Shown: positions 38,341-47,826, counted from the stretch's first letter. The stretch: DNA of 64,000 nt from Paracoccaceae bacterium (GCA_019911965.1 JAIOJF010000042.1:62001-126000); one strand, 5' to 3'. Made by a program: numbers and translations. Notes: generated by a model from the sequence alone, not told the origin.

Positions 38341-39534
38341 ATGCCCAACCCTACCAAGTATCTCTTTGTAATTGCCATCGGGTTTGCTGCCGCACTGACC
38401 AACCCGCCTGCCTGGGCGCAGGATGCCCAGACCGCAGCGCCTGCGGCGACCGAGATTCAGCAACTGGAAGAGGCACTGACACCTTATGTCATGCCGAAAT
38501 CCGGGCCGTTCCGCCCCGACCGGATCGCCATCACCCAGGCAGCGGCGATTGCGGCCTGGGCCGGCTCGCCCCATGCCAATGCCTCGTCTGAATCCTTCGC
38601 GCACTGGAACCGCGAGGGTGAAATCCCGCCGGTCTGTGCAAGCTGCCATTCCGGCGCGGGGTTCCGCGAGTTTCACGGCCTTGACGGCAGCACGCCCGGC
38701 ATGTCGAAAATCCCCACGCCAACGGGCGGCGTGGTCGATTGCGAAACCTGCCACAATGCGAACCTCGCGCAGATCGCGGAAATCCGCTTTCCCAGCGGGC
38801 TGATGCATCCGGTTGCAACGGCGGGCGAGGCCCCCTGCCTGACCTGCCATCAGGGCCGCGCGGCGGGGGCGAATGTGGCAAAGGCTGTCGCGGACAAGGA
38901 CGCTGATACGCCGGATGCCGAGCTTGGCTTCATCAACCCACATTACGCGGTTGCCGCCGCCTCCTGGCTGGGGGGCTATGGCGCTTCGGGCTATCATTAT
39001 CCGGGCAAGGAATATTCCGGCCGCTTCTTCCATGCCCGCCCGGTTACCACCTGTGCGTCATGCCACGAACCGCATTCGCTGAAAGTGGCGGAAGAGGCCT
39101 GCCTGACCTGCCACCAGGAAGCCGCCACCGGCGATATCCGCCTCTCGCGGCTGAGCTATGACGGCAGCGGCGATCTGACCAAGGGGATCAGCGCAGATAT
39201 CGCCGCCAATGCGGGTGTCCTGAAACAGATGTTCACGGAATACGCCGCCCAGGTGGCGGGCACGGCGATGGTCTATGACGGGCACCGCTATCCCTATTTC
39301 TTTGCCGATGCCAATAATGATGGACGCGCCGATGAAAAGGACGGCAAACCGGTGGCCTACAAGTCCTGGACGCCGCGCCTTCTGAAGGCAGTATTTAACT
39401 GGAAATTCGTCACTTCCGATGCCGGTATCTACGCGCATAACCCGCATTACGCGCTGGAATTGCTGTATGATTCCATCGAGGATCTTGCCGATCTGATGAA
39501 CCGCGACCTGGCGGCAATGGGCATCCACCGCTAG
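38341..39534 (+). CDS. Periplasmic pentahaem c-type cytochrome
   Basis: A 397-residue exported protein: signal peptide about residues 1-26 (TKYLFVIAIGFAAALTNPPAWA) and five CxxCH haem-binding motifs beginning at C99 (CASCH), C134 (CETCH), C166 (CLTCH), C238 (CASCH) and C254 (CLTCH). The C-terminal third is haem-free and includes a D-A-N-N-D-G-R-A-D acidic loop that could bind Ca2+. I cannot name the family; it looks like a multihaem electron carrier or reductase subunit. It is divergent from nqrA with a shared 115-base intergenic region, and the next gene follows 20 bases on. Confidence 0.8.
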   Translation: MPNPTKYLFVIAIGFAAALTNPPAWAQDAQTAAPAATEIQQLEEALTPYVMPKSGPFRPDRIAITQAAAIAAWAGSPHANASSESFAHWNREGEIPPVCASCHSGAGFREFHGLDGSTPGMSKIPTPTGGVVDCETCHNANLAQIAEIRFPSGLMHPVATAGEAPCLTCHQGRAAGANVAKAVADKDADTPDAELGFINPHYAVAAASWLGGYGASGYHYPGKEYSGRFFHARPVTTCASCHEPHSLKVAEEACLTCHQEAATGDIRLSRLSYDGSGDLTKGISADIAANAGVLKQMFTEYAAQVAGTAMVYDGHRYPYFFADANNDGRADEKDGKPVAYKSWTPRLLKAVFNWKFVTSDAGIYAHNPHYALELLYDSIEDLADLMNRDLAAMGIHR

Positions 39535-39554
39535 CAAGGCGACTGGGGGGAAAG

Positions 39555-40568
39555 ATGAGCGACAGCACCGAGCGGCAGGCAGCGCGGGCCTTGTTGCGCG
39601 GGTCTGTTGTCTGCGACATGACCCTGCCGCTGATCGACATTCCCGGCGCCGACATGCGCAAGAAGCTGGCATCGCTGGAGCGATATGCCGCCGCCGGGTT
39701 CGATTTCGTGTCCGTTACGGTGGCGGTGGACGATGCCGACCCCGCCGAGGCGATACGCCTGATCGCCCGCGAACGCCGGTTTTACGAGGACCGCCCCGAT
39801 CAGTTCATCCTGGTCGAAACGGCGGCGGATATCGACCGCGCCCGCCGTGTGAACAAGCTGGCCATCGGCTTTCACTTTCAGGGCACCGGGCCGGTCGGGC
39901 GCAACCTCGATCTTGTGGCGCTCTATTACAAGCTTGGCATCCGTCACATGCTGATGGCCTATAACCAGAAGAACCTGGTCGGCAATGGCTGCCATGAATT
40001 GTCCGACGATGGCCTCAGCCGCTTCGGCCACAGCCTGATCGCCGAGATGAACCGCGTCGGCATGCTGGTGGACGTGGCACATTGCGGCTACCAGACCTGC
40101 ATGCAGACGATTGACGCCTCGCAGGCGCCGGTGGTGGTCAGCCACGGCAATGTCGCGGCGATCTTCGAGCATCCCCGCGCCTACCGCGACGATCAGATCA
40201 GGGCGGTGGCGGCCTCGGGCGGGGTGGTCGGGCTGACCGGTATCGGCATCTTCATGGGCGACAACGATGCCTCGGTCGGCACCTATGTACGCTCGCTGGA
40301 TCATGTGGTGCAGATGGTCGGGCCGGATCATGTCGGCTTTGGCTTTGACTATATCTATGACATGCCGGCGCTGGTGGCGTTCTCGCGGACGATGGCGGAA
40401 CGCTTTCCCAAGGAGGGCGGTTATACCCGCGCGGATGCCGCGCAACTGGAACCCGAACAGGTGATCGACATTGTCGAGGCCCTGATCCGGCTGGGATATG
40501 GCGACGACGCCATCCGCAAGATCATCGGCGGCAACTGGCACGGGATCATGACCGACGTCTGGGCCTAG
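39555..40568 (+). CDS. Membrane dipeptidase-like protein (peptidase M19 family)
   Basis: The 337-residue protein has M19 features: a GFHFQGTGPVG segment, YNQKNLVGNGCHE, LVDVAHCGYQT, VVSHGN and GFGFDYIYDM. The last aligns with the GxDFDG region. The usual N-terminal zinc motif D-G-H-N-D is replaced by VVCDMTLPLID, so the first metal-binding His is missing and activity may differ from a true dipeptidase. There is no signal peptide. It begins 20 bases after the cytochrome gene and is probably co-transcribed with it, though the functions have no obvious link. Confidence 0.75.
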   Translation: MSDSTERQAARALLRGSVVCDMTLPLIDIPGADMRKKLASLERYAAAGFDFVSVTVAVDDADPAEAIRLIARERRFYEDRPDQFILVETAADIDRARRVNKLAIGFHFQGTGPVGRNLDLVALYYKLGIRHMLMAYNQKNLVGNGCHELSDDGLSRFGHSLIAEMNRVGMLVDVAHCGYQTCMQTIDASQAPVVVSHGNVAAIFEHPRAYRDDQIRAVAASGGVVGLTGIGIFMGDNDASVGTYVRSLDHVVQMVGPDHVGFGFDYIYDMPALVAFSRTMAERFPKEGGYTRADAAQLEPEQVIDIVEALIRLGYGDDAIRKIIGGNWHGIMTDVWA

Positions 40569-40949
40569 CGCCGCGTTGGATCACCCTGCAAATACGGCCA
40601 GCGGGTTGCCGGGCCGTCCCGCGGTTCTTTCAGCGTGATCCAAGCCATGCGGGTATCCATTTTGGATCCGGCCTTGCCGTACAGCACCTTCCAGCCTCGG
40701 GCGATCGGCCTGCCGCATCGGATGGGTGCCTGCACCGAAATTGTCCCCGTCCACCCGCATCGAAACCGGTCGCCGGACTGGCCTTTACACGAGGATAACA
40801 GGACAATACACTGTTATTGCTCACTAAACTAATATATGCAAAATATCTTAAATATCCACTGGAAATATTACAAAAGTAGAATATATTGACCGGGACTCAG
40901 CAAAACCCGGCCGGCACCGCCCGCGCCGCCCTTACAAAGGACACCGCCC
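40569..40949. other. Gene-free region with an AT-rich patch
   Basis: No gene is supported across about 380 bases. The patch 40792-40890 is strikingly AT-rich for this genome. It holds the palindrome at 40795-40817 and a looser repeat AATAT...ATATT near 40850-40870. GGGACTCAGCAAAACCC nearby could form a weak hairpin. The patch probably carries the promoter and control sites of the rhodanese gene downstream. Confidence 0.5.
40795..40817. promoter_or_regulatory. Perfect palindrome, putative operator upstream of the rhodanese gene
   Basis: ATAACAG at 40795-40801 and CTGTTAT at 40811-40817 form a perfect inverted repeat with a nine-base spacer, about 133 bases upstream of the rhodanese start and within the AT-rich patch. 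The arm and spacer sizes suit a dimeric winged-helix repressor. The cognate regulator is unknown. Confidence 0.4.
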
Positions 40950-41324
40950 ATGCCATTCGGCTTTTCCAATCCGTTCCGTCAGTCCAACGTCATGTCCATG
41001 CCCGCGCAGGAGGCTGTCCAGAAGGCCGCGAACGGCGAGATCATCCTGATCGACGTGCGTGATCACAACGAACTGGCCCGCACCGGCAAGGCCGTGGGGG
41101 CGCTGCATATTCCGCTGTTCCTTCTGAACCAGCGGGCCGATCCCAGGCATCCCGAATGCCATCCCGAACTGAAAACCGACAAGCCGGTGGCGCTCTATTG
41201 CGCTTCGGGCGCACGCTCGCACATGGCGGCGCAGACGCTTTCGTCGTTCGGATTTGCCGAGGTTTACAATATTGGCGGCCTGCTGCACTGGCAATCGGCC
41301 GGTGGCGTCTGCGAAGCGGCCTGA
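40950..41324 (+). CDS. Rhodanese-like sulfurtransferase
   Basis: A 124-residue single-domain rhodanese: IILIDVRDHNELARTGKAVGALHIP is the first conserved block, and ALYCASGARSHMAAQ the active-site loop, with C84 followed by a loop ending in Arg. Single-domain rhodaneses carry sulfane sulfur as a cysteine persulfide and take part in sulfide, thiosulfate or tRNA-thiolation chemistry in the cytoplasm. The start MPFGFSNPF has AAAGGAC upstream. It is preceded by an AT-rich palindrome suggesting regulation and is convergent with the transglycosylase. Confidence 0.88.
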   Translation: MPFGFSNPFRQSNVMSMPAQEAVQKAANGEIILIDVRDHNELARTGKAVGALHIPLFLLNQRADPRHPECHPELKTDKPVALYCASGARSHMAAQTLSSFGFAEVYNIGGLLHWQSAGGVCEAA

Positions 41325-41375
41325 CCTGTTCCCGGCACGCAGCGCGAATCCCGGTCAACCCGCCGGGATTTGCCG

Positions 41376-41951
41376 CTACTTGCCGATGATCGCCAGAACA
41401 TAGGCCTGGGTTTCGGCAAACGGCGGCACGTCGTCATATTCCTCCACCGCTTCCGGCCCGGCATTATAGGCCGCAACCGCCAGTTTCCAGCTTCTGAACC
41501 GCAGGAATTGCTGTTTCAGATACAGGGCCCCGCCTTCCAGATTGGCCTGAGGGTCATGCGGATCGACCCCCAGTATCGCCGCCGTCCCGGGCATCAGTTG
41601 CGCCAGCCCGATCGCGCCCTTGGGCGAGACCGCATCTGCATTCCAGTTGCTTTCGGTCTGTACCAGCCGCGCGAACAGATGCTTCGGCACGCCGAATTTC
41701 ACCGCCGCCGCCTCGGCCATCACCAGGAACTCGCCCTTGTAGGCGCCGGTATAGCGCGGCAGGTCGTCATTCGTCGGCAGAAGCCGCTTTGAATCTTCGT
41801 ATTGCTTGGAAAGCCGGCCATCCAGCAGCTTCAGATGGCTGCGCGAAATGCCGGAATTGGACTTCGACGAAGCGCTTTGAGCGGCCGCCATATCCGGCAT
41901 CACCAGGCCAAGACCCAGCGCCGCCGGCAGAATGTAGGTGTATCGCAACAC
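41376..41951 (-). CDS. Lytic transglycosylase, SLT domain
   Basis: The 191-residue protein has a signal peptide (LRYTYILPAALGLGLVMPDM, cleavage near AAAQS) and one SLT lysozyme-like domain: VQTESNWNADAVSPKGAIGLAQLMPGTA, containing the catalytic Glu in QTESNW, and a late AVAAYNAGPEAV. It cleaves peptidoglycan in the periplasm, producing anhydromuramyl products that anmK in this window could recycle. It lies near ssb and gyrA, an arrangement seen in related genomes to my knowledge. Confidence 0.9.
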   Translation of the reverse strand: MLRYTYILPAALGLGLVMPDMAAAQSASSKSNSGISRSHLKLLDGRLSKQYEDSKRLLPTNDDLPRYTGAYKGEFLVMAEAAAVKFGVPKHLFARLVQTESNWNADAVSPKGAIGLAQLMPGTAAILGVDPHDPQANLEGGALYLKQQFLRFRSWKLAVAAYNAGPEAVEEYDDVPPFAETQAYVLAIIGK

Positions 41952-42040
41952 GGCTTCGCCCCGATCAGATCCGGCCCTATTATACCAGACTTATCCACAA
42001 GCGGGAGTCCCAATCGCCCCTCCGCCCGGCAACAAGCCGC

Positions 42041-42544
42041 CTAGGCCGTCGCAACCAGCGGCGCGCCCATCAGATGTTCCACCAGCAGGCTGACAAGCTG
42101 ATTGCGCCCGCTCACATCCGCCTTGCGGAACACGGCGTGCAGATGCGCCTTGACGGTGCCTTCGCTGGTCTCGCGCAAGCCGGCGATCTCGGCATTGGAC
42201 AGCCCCTTGATGGCAAACAGCGCCACGTCGCGTTCCGCCGGGGTCAGGTTCCATTCGTCGAAATAATCCTGGATCACCTCGTGCATCGCGCCGGTGGCAA
42301 CGCGCATGTTCTGCTCCATCGCGGCATTGCGCCGGAGCATCTGCATCAGGTAGCGGGTTTCAAACACGATGCCGCTGATCAGGCCCAGCGTCGCCCCGAC
42401 CTCGATCAGCAGATGCGATGAAATCCAGTTGCCGCTGATGGCATTGCGGATATCACCCACCACGTCGGTCAGAAAGAACGCGGCACACAGGCCCTGCAAG
42501 GCGATCAGCGCGATCAGGAAATAGGGACTGCTACCGGCCTTCAC
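42041..42544 (-). CDS. Membrane-anchored LuxR-type transcriptional regulator
   Basis: A 167-residue protein with two N-terminal membrane helices (SPYFLIALIALQGLCAAFFL and LIEVGATLGLISGIVFETRY), a helical linker, and a C-terminal LuxR helix-turn-helix from about residue 100: LTPAERDVALFAIKGLSNAEIA and TVKAHLHAVFRKADV. It lacks a receiver or acyl-homoserine-lactone domain. Its ATG overlaps the stop of the cytochrome b561 gene in ATGA, so the two are coupled. A membrane-bound regulator sensing quinone or redox state is a reasonable guess but unproven. Confidence 0.82.
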   Translation of the reverse strand: MKAGSSPYFLIALIALQGLCAAFFLTDVVGDIRNAISGNWISSHLLIEVGATLGLISGIVFETRYLMQMLRRNAAMEQNMRVATGAMHEVIQDYFDEWNLTPAERDVALFAIKGLSNAEIAGLRETSEGTVKAHLHAVFRKADVSGRNQLVSLLVEHLMGAPLVATA

Positions 42545-43101
42545 GCCTGTTCCTCCGCAATCTTGTCGCTGCCCCGAGCATCGGAGATGTCCTTGTTTCC
42601 GGTCAGCATCGCCTTGATAAGATTAACACCCGTGCGCCGGCTTTCAAAGACCACTGCGGCAACATGCACCACCACCGAAAACACCCCCCAGGCCGACAAA
42701 AGCTCGTGGAGTTCCTCCAGAATGTCGGAATCGTGAAAGCCCGGCTGAACCAGCAGATGCCCGGTCAGCCCGAGCGCCAGCATGGTTGCCAGAAGATTGT
42801 AGATCATCAGCGCGCCAAGGGGATTGTGCGAAACGGTTTGATCGGGAATGCCCCGCGCGATCTTTTCCAGATGCCGCATCGCCGCCGTCAGGCTGGGCGG
42901 AAAGGACGAGAACCGGGCATTGACCGGACCGATCACACCCCAGACCAGCCGGACCACAACCAGCGCCAGCACGGCGTAGCCGACATATTCATGCGCCGGG
43001 CTGTCATCGTCCAGCACGAAGGCATTCAGCGTGAAGCAGACCACCAGCAACCAGTGGAACAGCCGCACCAGCGGATCCCAGACCCGGACGGATTTCATCA
43101 T
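42541..43101 (-). CDS. Cytochrome b561 family protein
   Basis: A 186-residue inner-membrane protein with four helices. It starts with VWDPLVRLFHWLLVVCFTLNAF, which holds a haem-ligand His, then HEYVGYAVLALVVVRLVWG, PLGALMIYNLLATMLALGLTG and ELHELLSAWGVFSVVVHVAAV with the further histidines of a di-haem b-type cytochrome. These proteins pass electrons between the quinone pool and periplasmic carriers. The start MMKSVRVW at 43101 has AAGGA seven bases upstream. It is translationally coupled to the downstream LuxR-type regulator. Confidence 0.88.
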   Translation of the reverse strand: MMKSVRVWDPLVRLFHWLLVVCFTLNAFVLDDDSPAHEYVGYAVLALVVVRLVWGVIGPVNARFSSFPPSLTAAMRHLEKIARGIPDQTVSHNPLGALMIYNLLATMLALGLTGHLLVQPGFHDSDILEELHELLSAWGVFSVVVHVAAVVFESRRTGVNLIKAMLTGNKDISDARGSDKIAEEQA

Positions 43102-43294
43102 CTCACATTCCTTGCCAATTGGCAGATGCCCAAACAAGGGTCACATGAAATGCTGGGCGTCCAGCCCCGAAGGGGCGCGATTGCCCGCCCCTGCCCCTAC
43201 AGTTCTGCCCGGCCCTATCCCGGGTTTAGGCGCAATGCGAAAAAGATCGGGGATTTTCACCTTTCCTAAACTTTTGCAGGATGGTCTAACAGGC

Positions 43295-43302
43295 ATGGTT
43301 AA
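43295..43302 (-). promoter_or_regulatory. CtrA half-site (TTAACCAT) upstream of ssb
   Basis: ATGGTTAA on the plus strand is TTAACCAT on the minus strand, the reported CtrA half-site, 30 bases upstream of the ssb start codon. A GATTC (GANTC, CcrM-type methylation site) lies at 43309-43313. Both motifs are short; only the position makes them notable. Confidence 0.25.
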
Positions 43303-43331
43303 CACTTGGGATTCGCGGGCAGGAGGCGTTC

Positions 43332-43796
43332 ATGGCAGGATCGGTCAACAAGGTCATACTCATCGGCAATCTGGGCGCTGATCCCGAAGTGCGCAGCTTC
43401 CCCTCTGGCGGCAAGGTCTGCAATCTGCGGCTGGCCACCTCGGAAAACTGGAAGGACAAGGCCACCGGCGAGCGGCGCGAACGCACCGAATGGCACCGCG
43501 TGGCGATCTATTCCGAACCCCTGGTTCGGGTGGCCGAGCAATATCTGCGCAAGGGCTCGAAAATCTATATCGAAGGCCAGCTGGAAACCCGCAAATGGCA
43601 GGACCAGTCCGGCCAGGACCGCTACACAACCGAGGTTGCGCTGCGCCCGTTTCGCAGCGAACTGACCATGCTGGACGGTCGCGGCGAAGGCGGCGGTGGC
43701 GGTTTCAGCGGCGGCTCGGGCGGTCAGGACAGCGGCCCGTCGGGCGGCTATGACAGCGGCCCTGCCGGCGGCATGGACGACGAAATCCCGTTCTGA
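43332..43796 (+). CDS. ssb: Single-stranded DNA-binding protein
   Basis: A 154-residue SSB: OB-fold N-terminal domain ([52 protein letters not shown]), a glycine- and serine-rich linker from about 120, and the acidic tip MDDEIPF that binds repair and replication proteins. It coats single-stranded DNA during replication, recombination and repair. GGAGG lies before the ATG (aggaggcgttc). No LexA box of the GAAC-N7-GAAC type is seen upstream; a CtrA half-site is present. Confidence 0.97.
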   Translation: MAGSVNKVILIGNLGADPEVRSFPSGGKVCNLRLATSENWKDKATGERRERTEWHRVAIYSEPLVRVAEQYLRKGSKIYIEGQLETRKWQDQSGQDRYTTEVALRPFRSELTMLDGRGEGGGGGFSGGSGGQDSGPSGGYDSGPAGGMDDEIPF

Positions 43797-43810
43797 TCCC
43801 GCGAGCTTCG

Positions 43811-43833
43811 GTCCTGAAATACTCCTGCCAGAC
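43811..43833 (-). terminator. Degenerate CTCCGGCGGGAG-type element, copy 3
   Basis: On the minus strand CTGGCAGGAGTATTTCAGGAC resembles the elements at 10151 and 12609 but has lost most of the stem. Like them it lies between convergent genes (ssb and usg), beyond the stop of the minus-strand gene. Confidence 0.35.
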
Positions 43834-43868
43834 GCATGGCCGACCGGCGATCGTGACGGCTTGCGCCG

Positions 43869-44138
43869 TCAGTTGATCAGGAATTCACCCGTCACATTGC
43901 GCCACTCGCCGGGGCGGATCAGCTTGCGGTGCACGAAACGCACCGCCTGCAGCGGACCTTCGATCCTGTCCTGCCAGAACTCGATAAAGGCGAACAGGCG
44001 CGGGTAATCGGGCGCAAGATCCATGTGCTGCCAGACATAGGTATTCAGCACATTGCGATGATCCGGCATCCGGTAAAGCATCTCGGCGGTGGTCACGCCG
44101 TAGCCCTTCAGCATCAGTTCCAGATCACTTTCATCCAT
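43869..44138 (-). CDS. usg: Usg family protein
   Basis: The 89-residue protein, starting MDESDLELMLKGYGVTTAEM and continuing with LYRMPDHRNVLNTYVWQHMD, PRLFAFIEFWQ and a late LIRPGEWRNVTGEFLIN, matches the small alphaproteobacterial Usg proteins, first noted beside trp genes. Biochemical function is unknown. AAGGAG precedes the start. It lies between ssb and gyrA, convergent with ssb. The 284 bases between it and gyrA hold no supported gene but should contain both promoters. Confidence 0.85.
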   Translation of the reverse strand: MDESDLELMLKGYGVTTAEMLYRMPDHRNVLNTYVWQHMDLAPDYPRLFAFIEFWQDRIEGPLQAVRFVHRKLIRPGEWRNVTGEFLIN

Positions 44139-44422
44139 CGAAACGCTCCTTCCTGCGACACCCCTATCCTGCGCCGCAAATACGGCGGAAACGTGGCTGG
44201 CAGGACCACCCCGCGAAAACGTGATTCCGCTTCGCGGGGCCGCACCGCGGCCTGCCCGGGCAAAGTAATCGGCGATTTCCAGGGTCAAACCACAAGCGCC
44301 TGTTTTCAAACAGATAATCGGCGCCGCCCAAATCCCCGCCGGGCAAGCGGAATTTGCATTCATCTGGCACCGCTGCTATAAAAGCCCACAACATCTTGTG
44401 AACAGAGAAATCGAGCGGACCT

Positions 44423-47149
44423 TTGAGCGACGACACCGAAGACCAGGCGGCAACACCGCCGGAGCGACCCGTCCATCACGGCCCGTCGATCACCATCGAA
44501 CAGGAGATGAAATCCTCCTATCTCGACTACGCGATGAGCGTGATCGTCTCCCGCGCCATTCCCGACCTGCGTGACGGGCTGAAGCCGGTGCATCGCCGCA
44601 TCCTTTATGCGATGCACGAGACCAACAACACGCATGACAAATCCTACCGCAAGTCGGCCCGTCCCGTGGGCGATACGATGGGCAAATACCACCCGCATGG
44701 CGACAGCGCGATCTATGACGCGCTGGTCAGGATGGCGCAGCCGTTCTCGATGTCGCTGCCCTTGCTGGACGGCCAGGGCAATTTCGGCTCGATGGATGGC
44801 GATAACCCGGCGGCGATGCGCTATACCGAAGTGCGGATGGACAGGCCGGCGGCCTATCTTCTGGCCGATATCGACAAGGACACCGTCGATTTCCAGGACA
44901 ATTACGACGGCAAGGACAAGGAACCGAGCGTTCTGCCGGCGCGGTTCCCCAACATGCTGGTCAATGGCGCGGGCGGCATCGCGGTCGGCATGGCCACAAA
45001 TATCCCGCCGCACAATCTGGGCGAGGTGATCGACGCCACGCTGGCGCTGATCGCAAGCCCCGATCTCGATTCCATCCAGTTGATGGAGTATATCCCGGCC
45101 CCCGATTTTCCCACCGGCGGCCTGATCCTGGGGCGCACCGGCGCGCGCAAGGCCTATACCGAGGGGCGCGGCAGCGTCATCATCCGCTCGCGCACCCGGA
45201 TCGAGGAAATCCGCAAGGACCGCTTTGCCATCGTCGTCGATGAAATCCCCTATCAGGTCAACAAGGCGACGATGATCGAAAAGATCGCCGAGGTCGCGCG
45301 TGAAAAGCGCATCGAAGGCATCGCTCATGTGCAGGACGAAAGCGACCGGATCGGCGTGCGCGTGGTGATCGAACTGAAACGCGACGCAACGCCCGAAGTG
45401 GTGCTGAACCAGTTGTTCCGCTTCACGCCGATGCAGACATCCTTTGGCTGCAACATGCTGGCGCTGAATGGCGGGCGGCCCGAGCAGCTTGATCTGCGGA
45501 AATTCCTGACCTCCTTCATCACCTTCCGCGAGGAAGTGGTGGCGCGGCGCACCGCGTATGAGCTTAGAAAAGCCCGCGAGCGCAGCCATATCCTGTGCGG
45601 CCTGGCGGTGGCGGTGTCCAATGTCGACGAGGTGGTGGCGACCATCCGCGGCTCTGCCGACCCCGCCGAGGCACGCGAAAAGCTGATGACGCGGCGCTGG
45701 CCGGCGGCCGATATCGCCGATTACATCCGCCTGATCGACGATCCCAGCCACCGCATGAACGACGACGGCACCTATAACCTGTCGGAAACCCAGGCCCGCG
45801 CCATCCTCGAATTGCGCTTGCAACGGCTGACGGCGATGGGTGTGAAGGAAGTGACGGACGAATTGTCCGAACTTGCCGGCAAGATCAAGGATTACCTGGC
45901 GATCCTCAGGTCACGCGAACGGATCATGGCGATCATCGCCGCCGAACTGACCGAGGTGAAGGATTTGTTCGCCGTGCCGCGGCGTTCGGAAATCGTCGAA
46001 CATGACGGCGACATGGAAGACGAAGACCTGATCGAACGCGAAGACATGGTCGTGACGGTCACCAATTCCGGCTATATCAAGCGCACCTCGCTGGCCGAAT
46101 ACCGCGCCCAGAAACGCGGCGGCAAGGGTCTGGCCGGCATGTCGACCAAGGACGAGGATTTCGTCACCCGCCTGTTCGTCGCCAATACCCATACGCCGTT
46201 GTTGTTCTTCACCACCGACGGGCTGGTCTACAAGCTGAAGACCTGGCGGCTGCCGCCGGGCGGGCGCAATGCGCGGGGCAAGGCGATCGTCAACATCCTG
46301 CCGATCCCGCAGGGCGTCAGCATCGCCGCGATCATGCCGGTCGATGTGCCCGAGGATGAGTGGGACGATCTGCAGATCGTATTCGCCACCTCCACCGGCG
46401 ATGTGCGGCGCAACGCGCTTTCGGATTTCACCAATGTGATGCGCAACGGCAAGATCGCCATGAAGCTGCCGGACGGCGTCAGCCTGGTCAATGCCGGTAT
46501 CTGCAACGAGATGGACGATTTCCTGCTGACCACGGCACTTGGCAAGGTGATCCGCTTCCCGGTCACCGATGTCAGGGTGTTCAAGGGCCGCGATTCCACC
46601 GGCGTGCGCGGCATCAGGCTGGCCGATGGCGATCACGTCGTCTCGATGGCGGTGATCCGCCATGTCGAGGCGACACCGGACGAACGCGCCGCCTATTTCA
46701 GGATGCGCCGGGCCATCACCGGCGACGAGGCCGGCGAGACCGAAGAGGCCGGCGGCGATATCGCCCTCAGCCCCGAGCGTTACGCCGAATTGTCGGCACT
46801 GGAGCAATGGATCCTGACCATCACCTCGGGCGGTTTCGGCAAGCGATCCTCGGCGCATGAATACCGCGTCGCCGGCCGGGGCGGCCAGGGCATCGCGGCG
46901 GCCAATCTGGGGCGGCGCGGCGATACCATCATCGCCTCCTTCACCGTCGAGGACGAAGACCAGATCATGCTGGCCACCTCAACCGGGCAATCCATCCGCT
47001 GCCCGGTCGATGGCATATCGCGGCAGGGCCGGTCGTCTTCCGGGGTGCGGGTGTTCCACACCGCCAAGGGCGAACAGGTCGTCTCGGTCGCGCTGATCGC
47101 CGAGCAGGGCGACGAAGACGTTGCCGAAGACGACGGCGGCGCGGGCTGA
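44423..47149 (+). CDS. gyrA: DNA gyrase subunit A
   Basis: A 908-residue type II topoisomerase subunit. The N-terminal breakage-reunion domain contains [41 protein letters not shown] (quinolone-determining region, with wild-type-like Ser and Asp) and [10 protein letters not shown], with the catalytic Tyr. The C-terminal beta-pinwheel includes the GyrA box [10 protein letters not shown] (about residue 565) and a second RGGQGI repeat. The tail is acidic. It nicks and reseals DNA for negative supercoiling with GyrB. The start is TTG at 44423, with no strong ribosome site. Confidence 0.97.
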   Translation: MSDDTEDQAATPPERPVHHGPSITIEQEMKSSYLDYAMSVIVSRAIPDLRDGLKPVHRRILYAMHETNNTHDKSYRKSARPVGDTMGKYHPHGDSAIYDALVRMAQPFSMSLPLLDGQGNFGSMDGDNPAAMRYTEVRMDRPAAYLLADIDKDTVDFQDNYDGKDKEPSVLPARFPNMLVNGAGGIAVGMATNIPPHNLGEVIDATLALIASPDLDSIQLMEYIPAPDFPTGGLILGRTGARKAYTEGRGSVIIRSRTRIEEIRKDRFAIVVDEIPYQVNKATMIEKIAEVAREKRIEGIAHVQDESDRIGVRVVIELKRDATPEVVLNQLFRFTPMQTSFGCNMLALNGGRPEQLDLRKFLTSFITFREEVVARRTAYELRKARERSHILCGLAVAVSNVDEVVATIRGSADPAEAREKLMTRRWPAADIADYIRLIDDPSHRMNDDGTYNLSETQARAILELRLQRLTAMGVKEVTDELSELAGKIKDYLAILRSRERIMAIIAAELTEVKDLFAVPRRSEIVEHDGDMEDEDLIEREDMVVTVTNSGYIKRTSLAEYRAQKRGGKGLAGMSTKDEDFVTRLFVANTHTPLLFFTTDGLVYKLKTWRLPPGGRNARGKAIVNILPIPQGVSIAAIMPVDVPEDEWDDLQIVFATSTGDVRRNALSDFTNVMRNGKIAMKLPDGVSLVNAGICNEMDDFLLTTALGKVIRFPVTDVRVFKGRDSTGVRGIRLADGDHVVSMAVIRHVEATPDERAAYFRMRRAITGDEAGETEEAGGDIALSPERYAELSALEQWILTITSGGFGKRSSAHEYRVAGRGGQGIAAANLGRRGDTIIASFTVEDEDQIMLATSTGQSIRCPVDGISRQGRSSSGVRVFHTAKGEQVVSVALIAEQGDEDVAEDDGGAG

Positions 47150-47367
47150 TACGGCCCCGCCCAACGATTGTGGTGTGTGTTCCGGTGCAGGAGGCCTGTT
47201 CAGGGCGCACTGACCGCGATCATTTCGCGCAAAAATTGAAATTGCGTTACTATTACTGATATTTTTCCCTTTTTTCGCCCCAATTCACTGGGATTGTTGC
47301 CGAAGGACAGCGCCTTGAAGCTTTGGTGGACGGGCAGCCTTGGGAATAATCGGAAGGACTTCTCGGG

Positions 47368-47826
47368 ATGATCGGTATCTCACTTCAACAGCGGCGGATC
47401 AATGCGATTGCCCATGCGATCGCGCGCGTGCTGATTGCATCCTATTTCATGTCACGCGCGGCCGGGTTGATCATCGACCCTGCCAGCATGAACCAGTTTC
47501 TCGCGGTCAGCGACGTACCGGATTACCTGCGCTGGCCGAATGCCGGGTTTGAATTCCTGGCGGCATTCGCGATCATGATCGGTTTTCAGACCCGCACCGC
47601 GGCGGCGCTGCTGGCGCTCTATGTGTTCTGGTCCAGCTTCATCTTGAACTATGCTCCGGGCGATGCCTATGCCATCGGCGCGTTCTGGCGTGACCTGGCG
47701 ATGATCGGCGGATTGCTGTTGCTGTTCTCGCATGGACGCGGCTGCCTGGCGGTGGACAACCTGTTCCTTGGCGATGAGGCCGAGGCGGACACCACCCCCC
47801 CGGACGCGGCCCCGGCCAAGGCCTGA
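47368..47826 (+). CDS. DoxX family membrane protein
   Basis: A 152-residue protein with four hydrophobic segments. DoxX-like features are VLIASYFMSRAAGLIIDPASM, LAAFAIMIGFQTRTAAALLALY and FWRDLAMIGGLLLLFSHGRG. The family is loosely tied to quinone-linked oxidoreductases and thiol metabolism; no specific role is evident. The start at 47368 has a weak GGAAGG upstream (47351-47356). The 218 bases between gyrA and this gene are T-rich around 47260 and hold no supported gene. A strong terminator follows. Confidence 0.8.
   Translation: MIGISLQQRRINAIAHAIARVLIASYFMSRAAGLIIDPASMNQFLAVSDVPDYLRWPNAGFEFLAAFAIMIGFQTRTAAALLALYVFWSSFILNYAPGDAYAIGAFWRDLAMIGGLLLLFSHGRGCLAVDNLFLGDEAEADTTPPDAAPAKA

Noticed and set aside
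40840-40893. A 17-codon frame starting at an ATG within the AT-rich patch
   Set aside because: Too short and without a ribosome site; the AT-richness alone explains it.
44700-44830. Quinolone-resistance mutation in gyrA
   Set aside because: The HGDSAIYD segment keeps the wild-type-like Ser and Asp, so no resistance change is seen.
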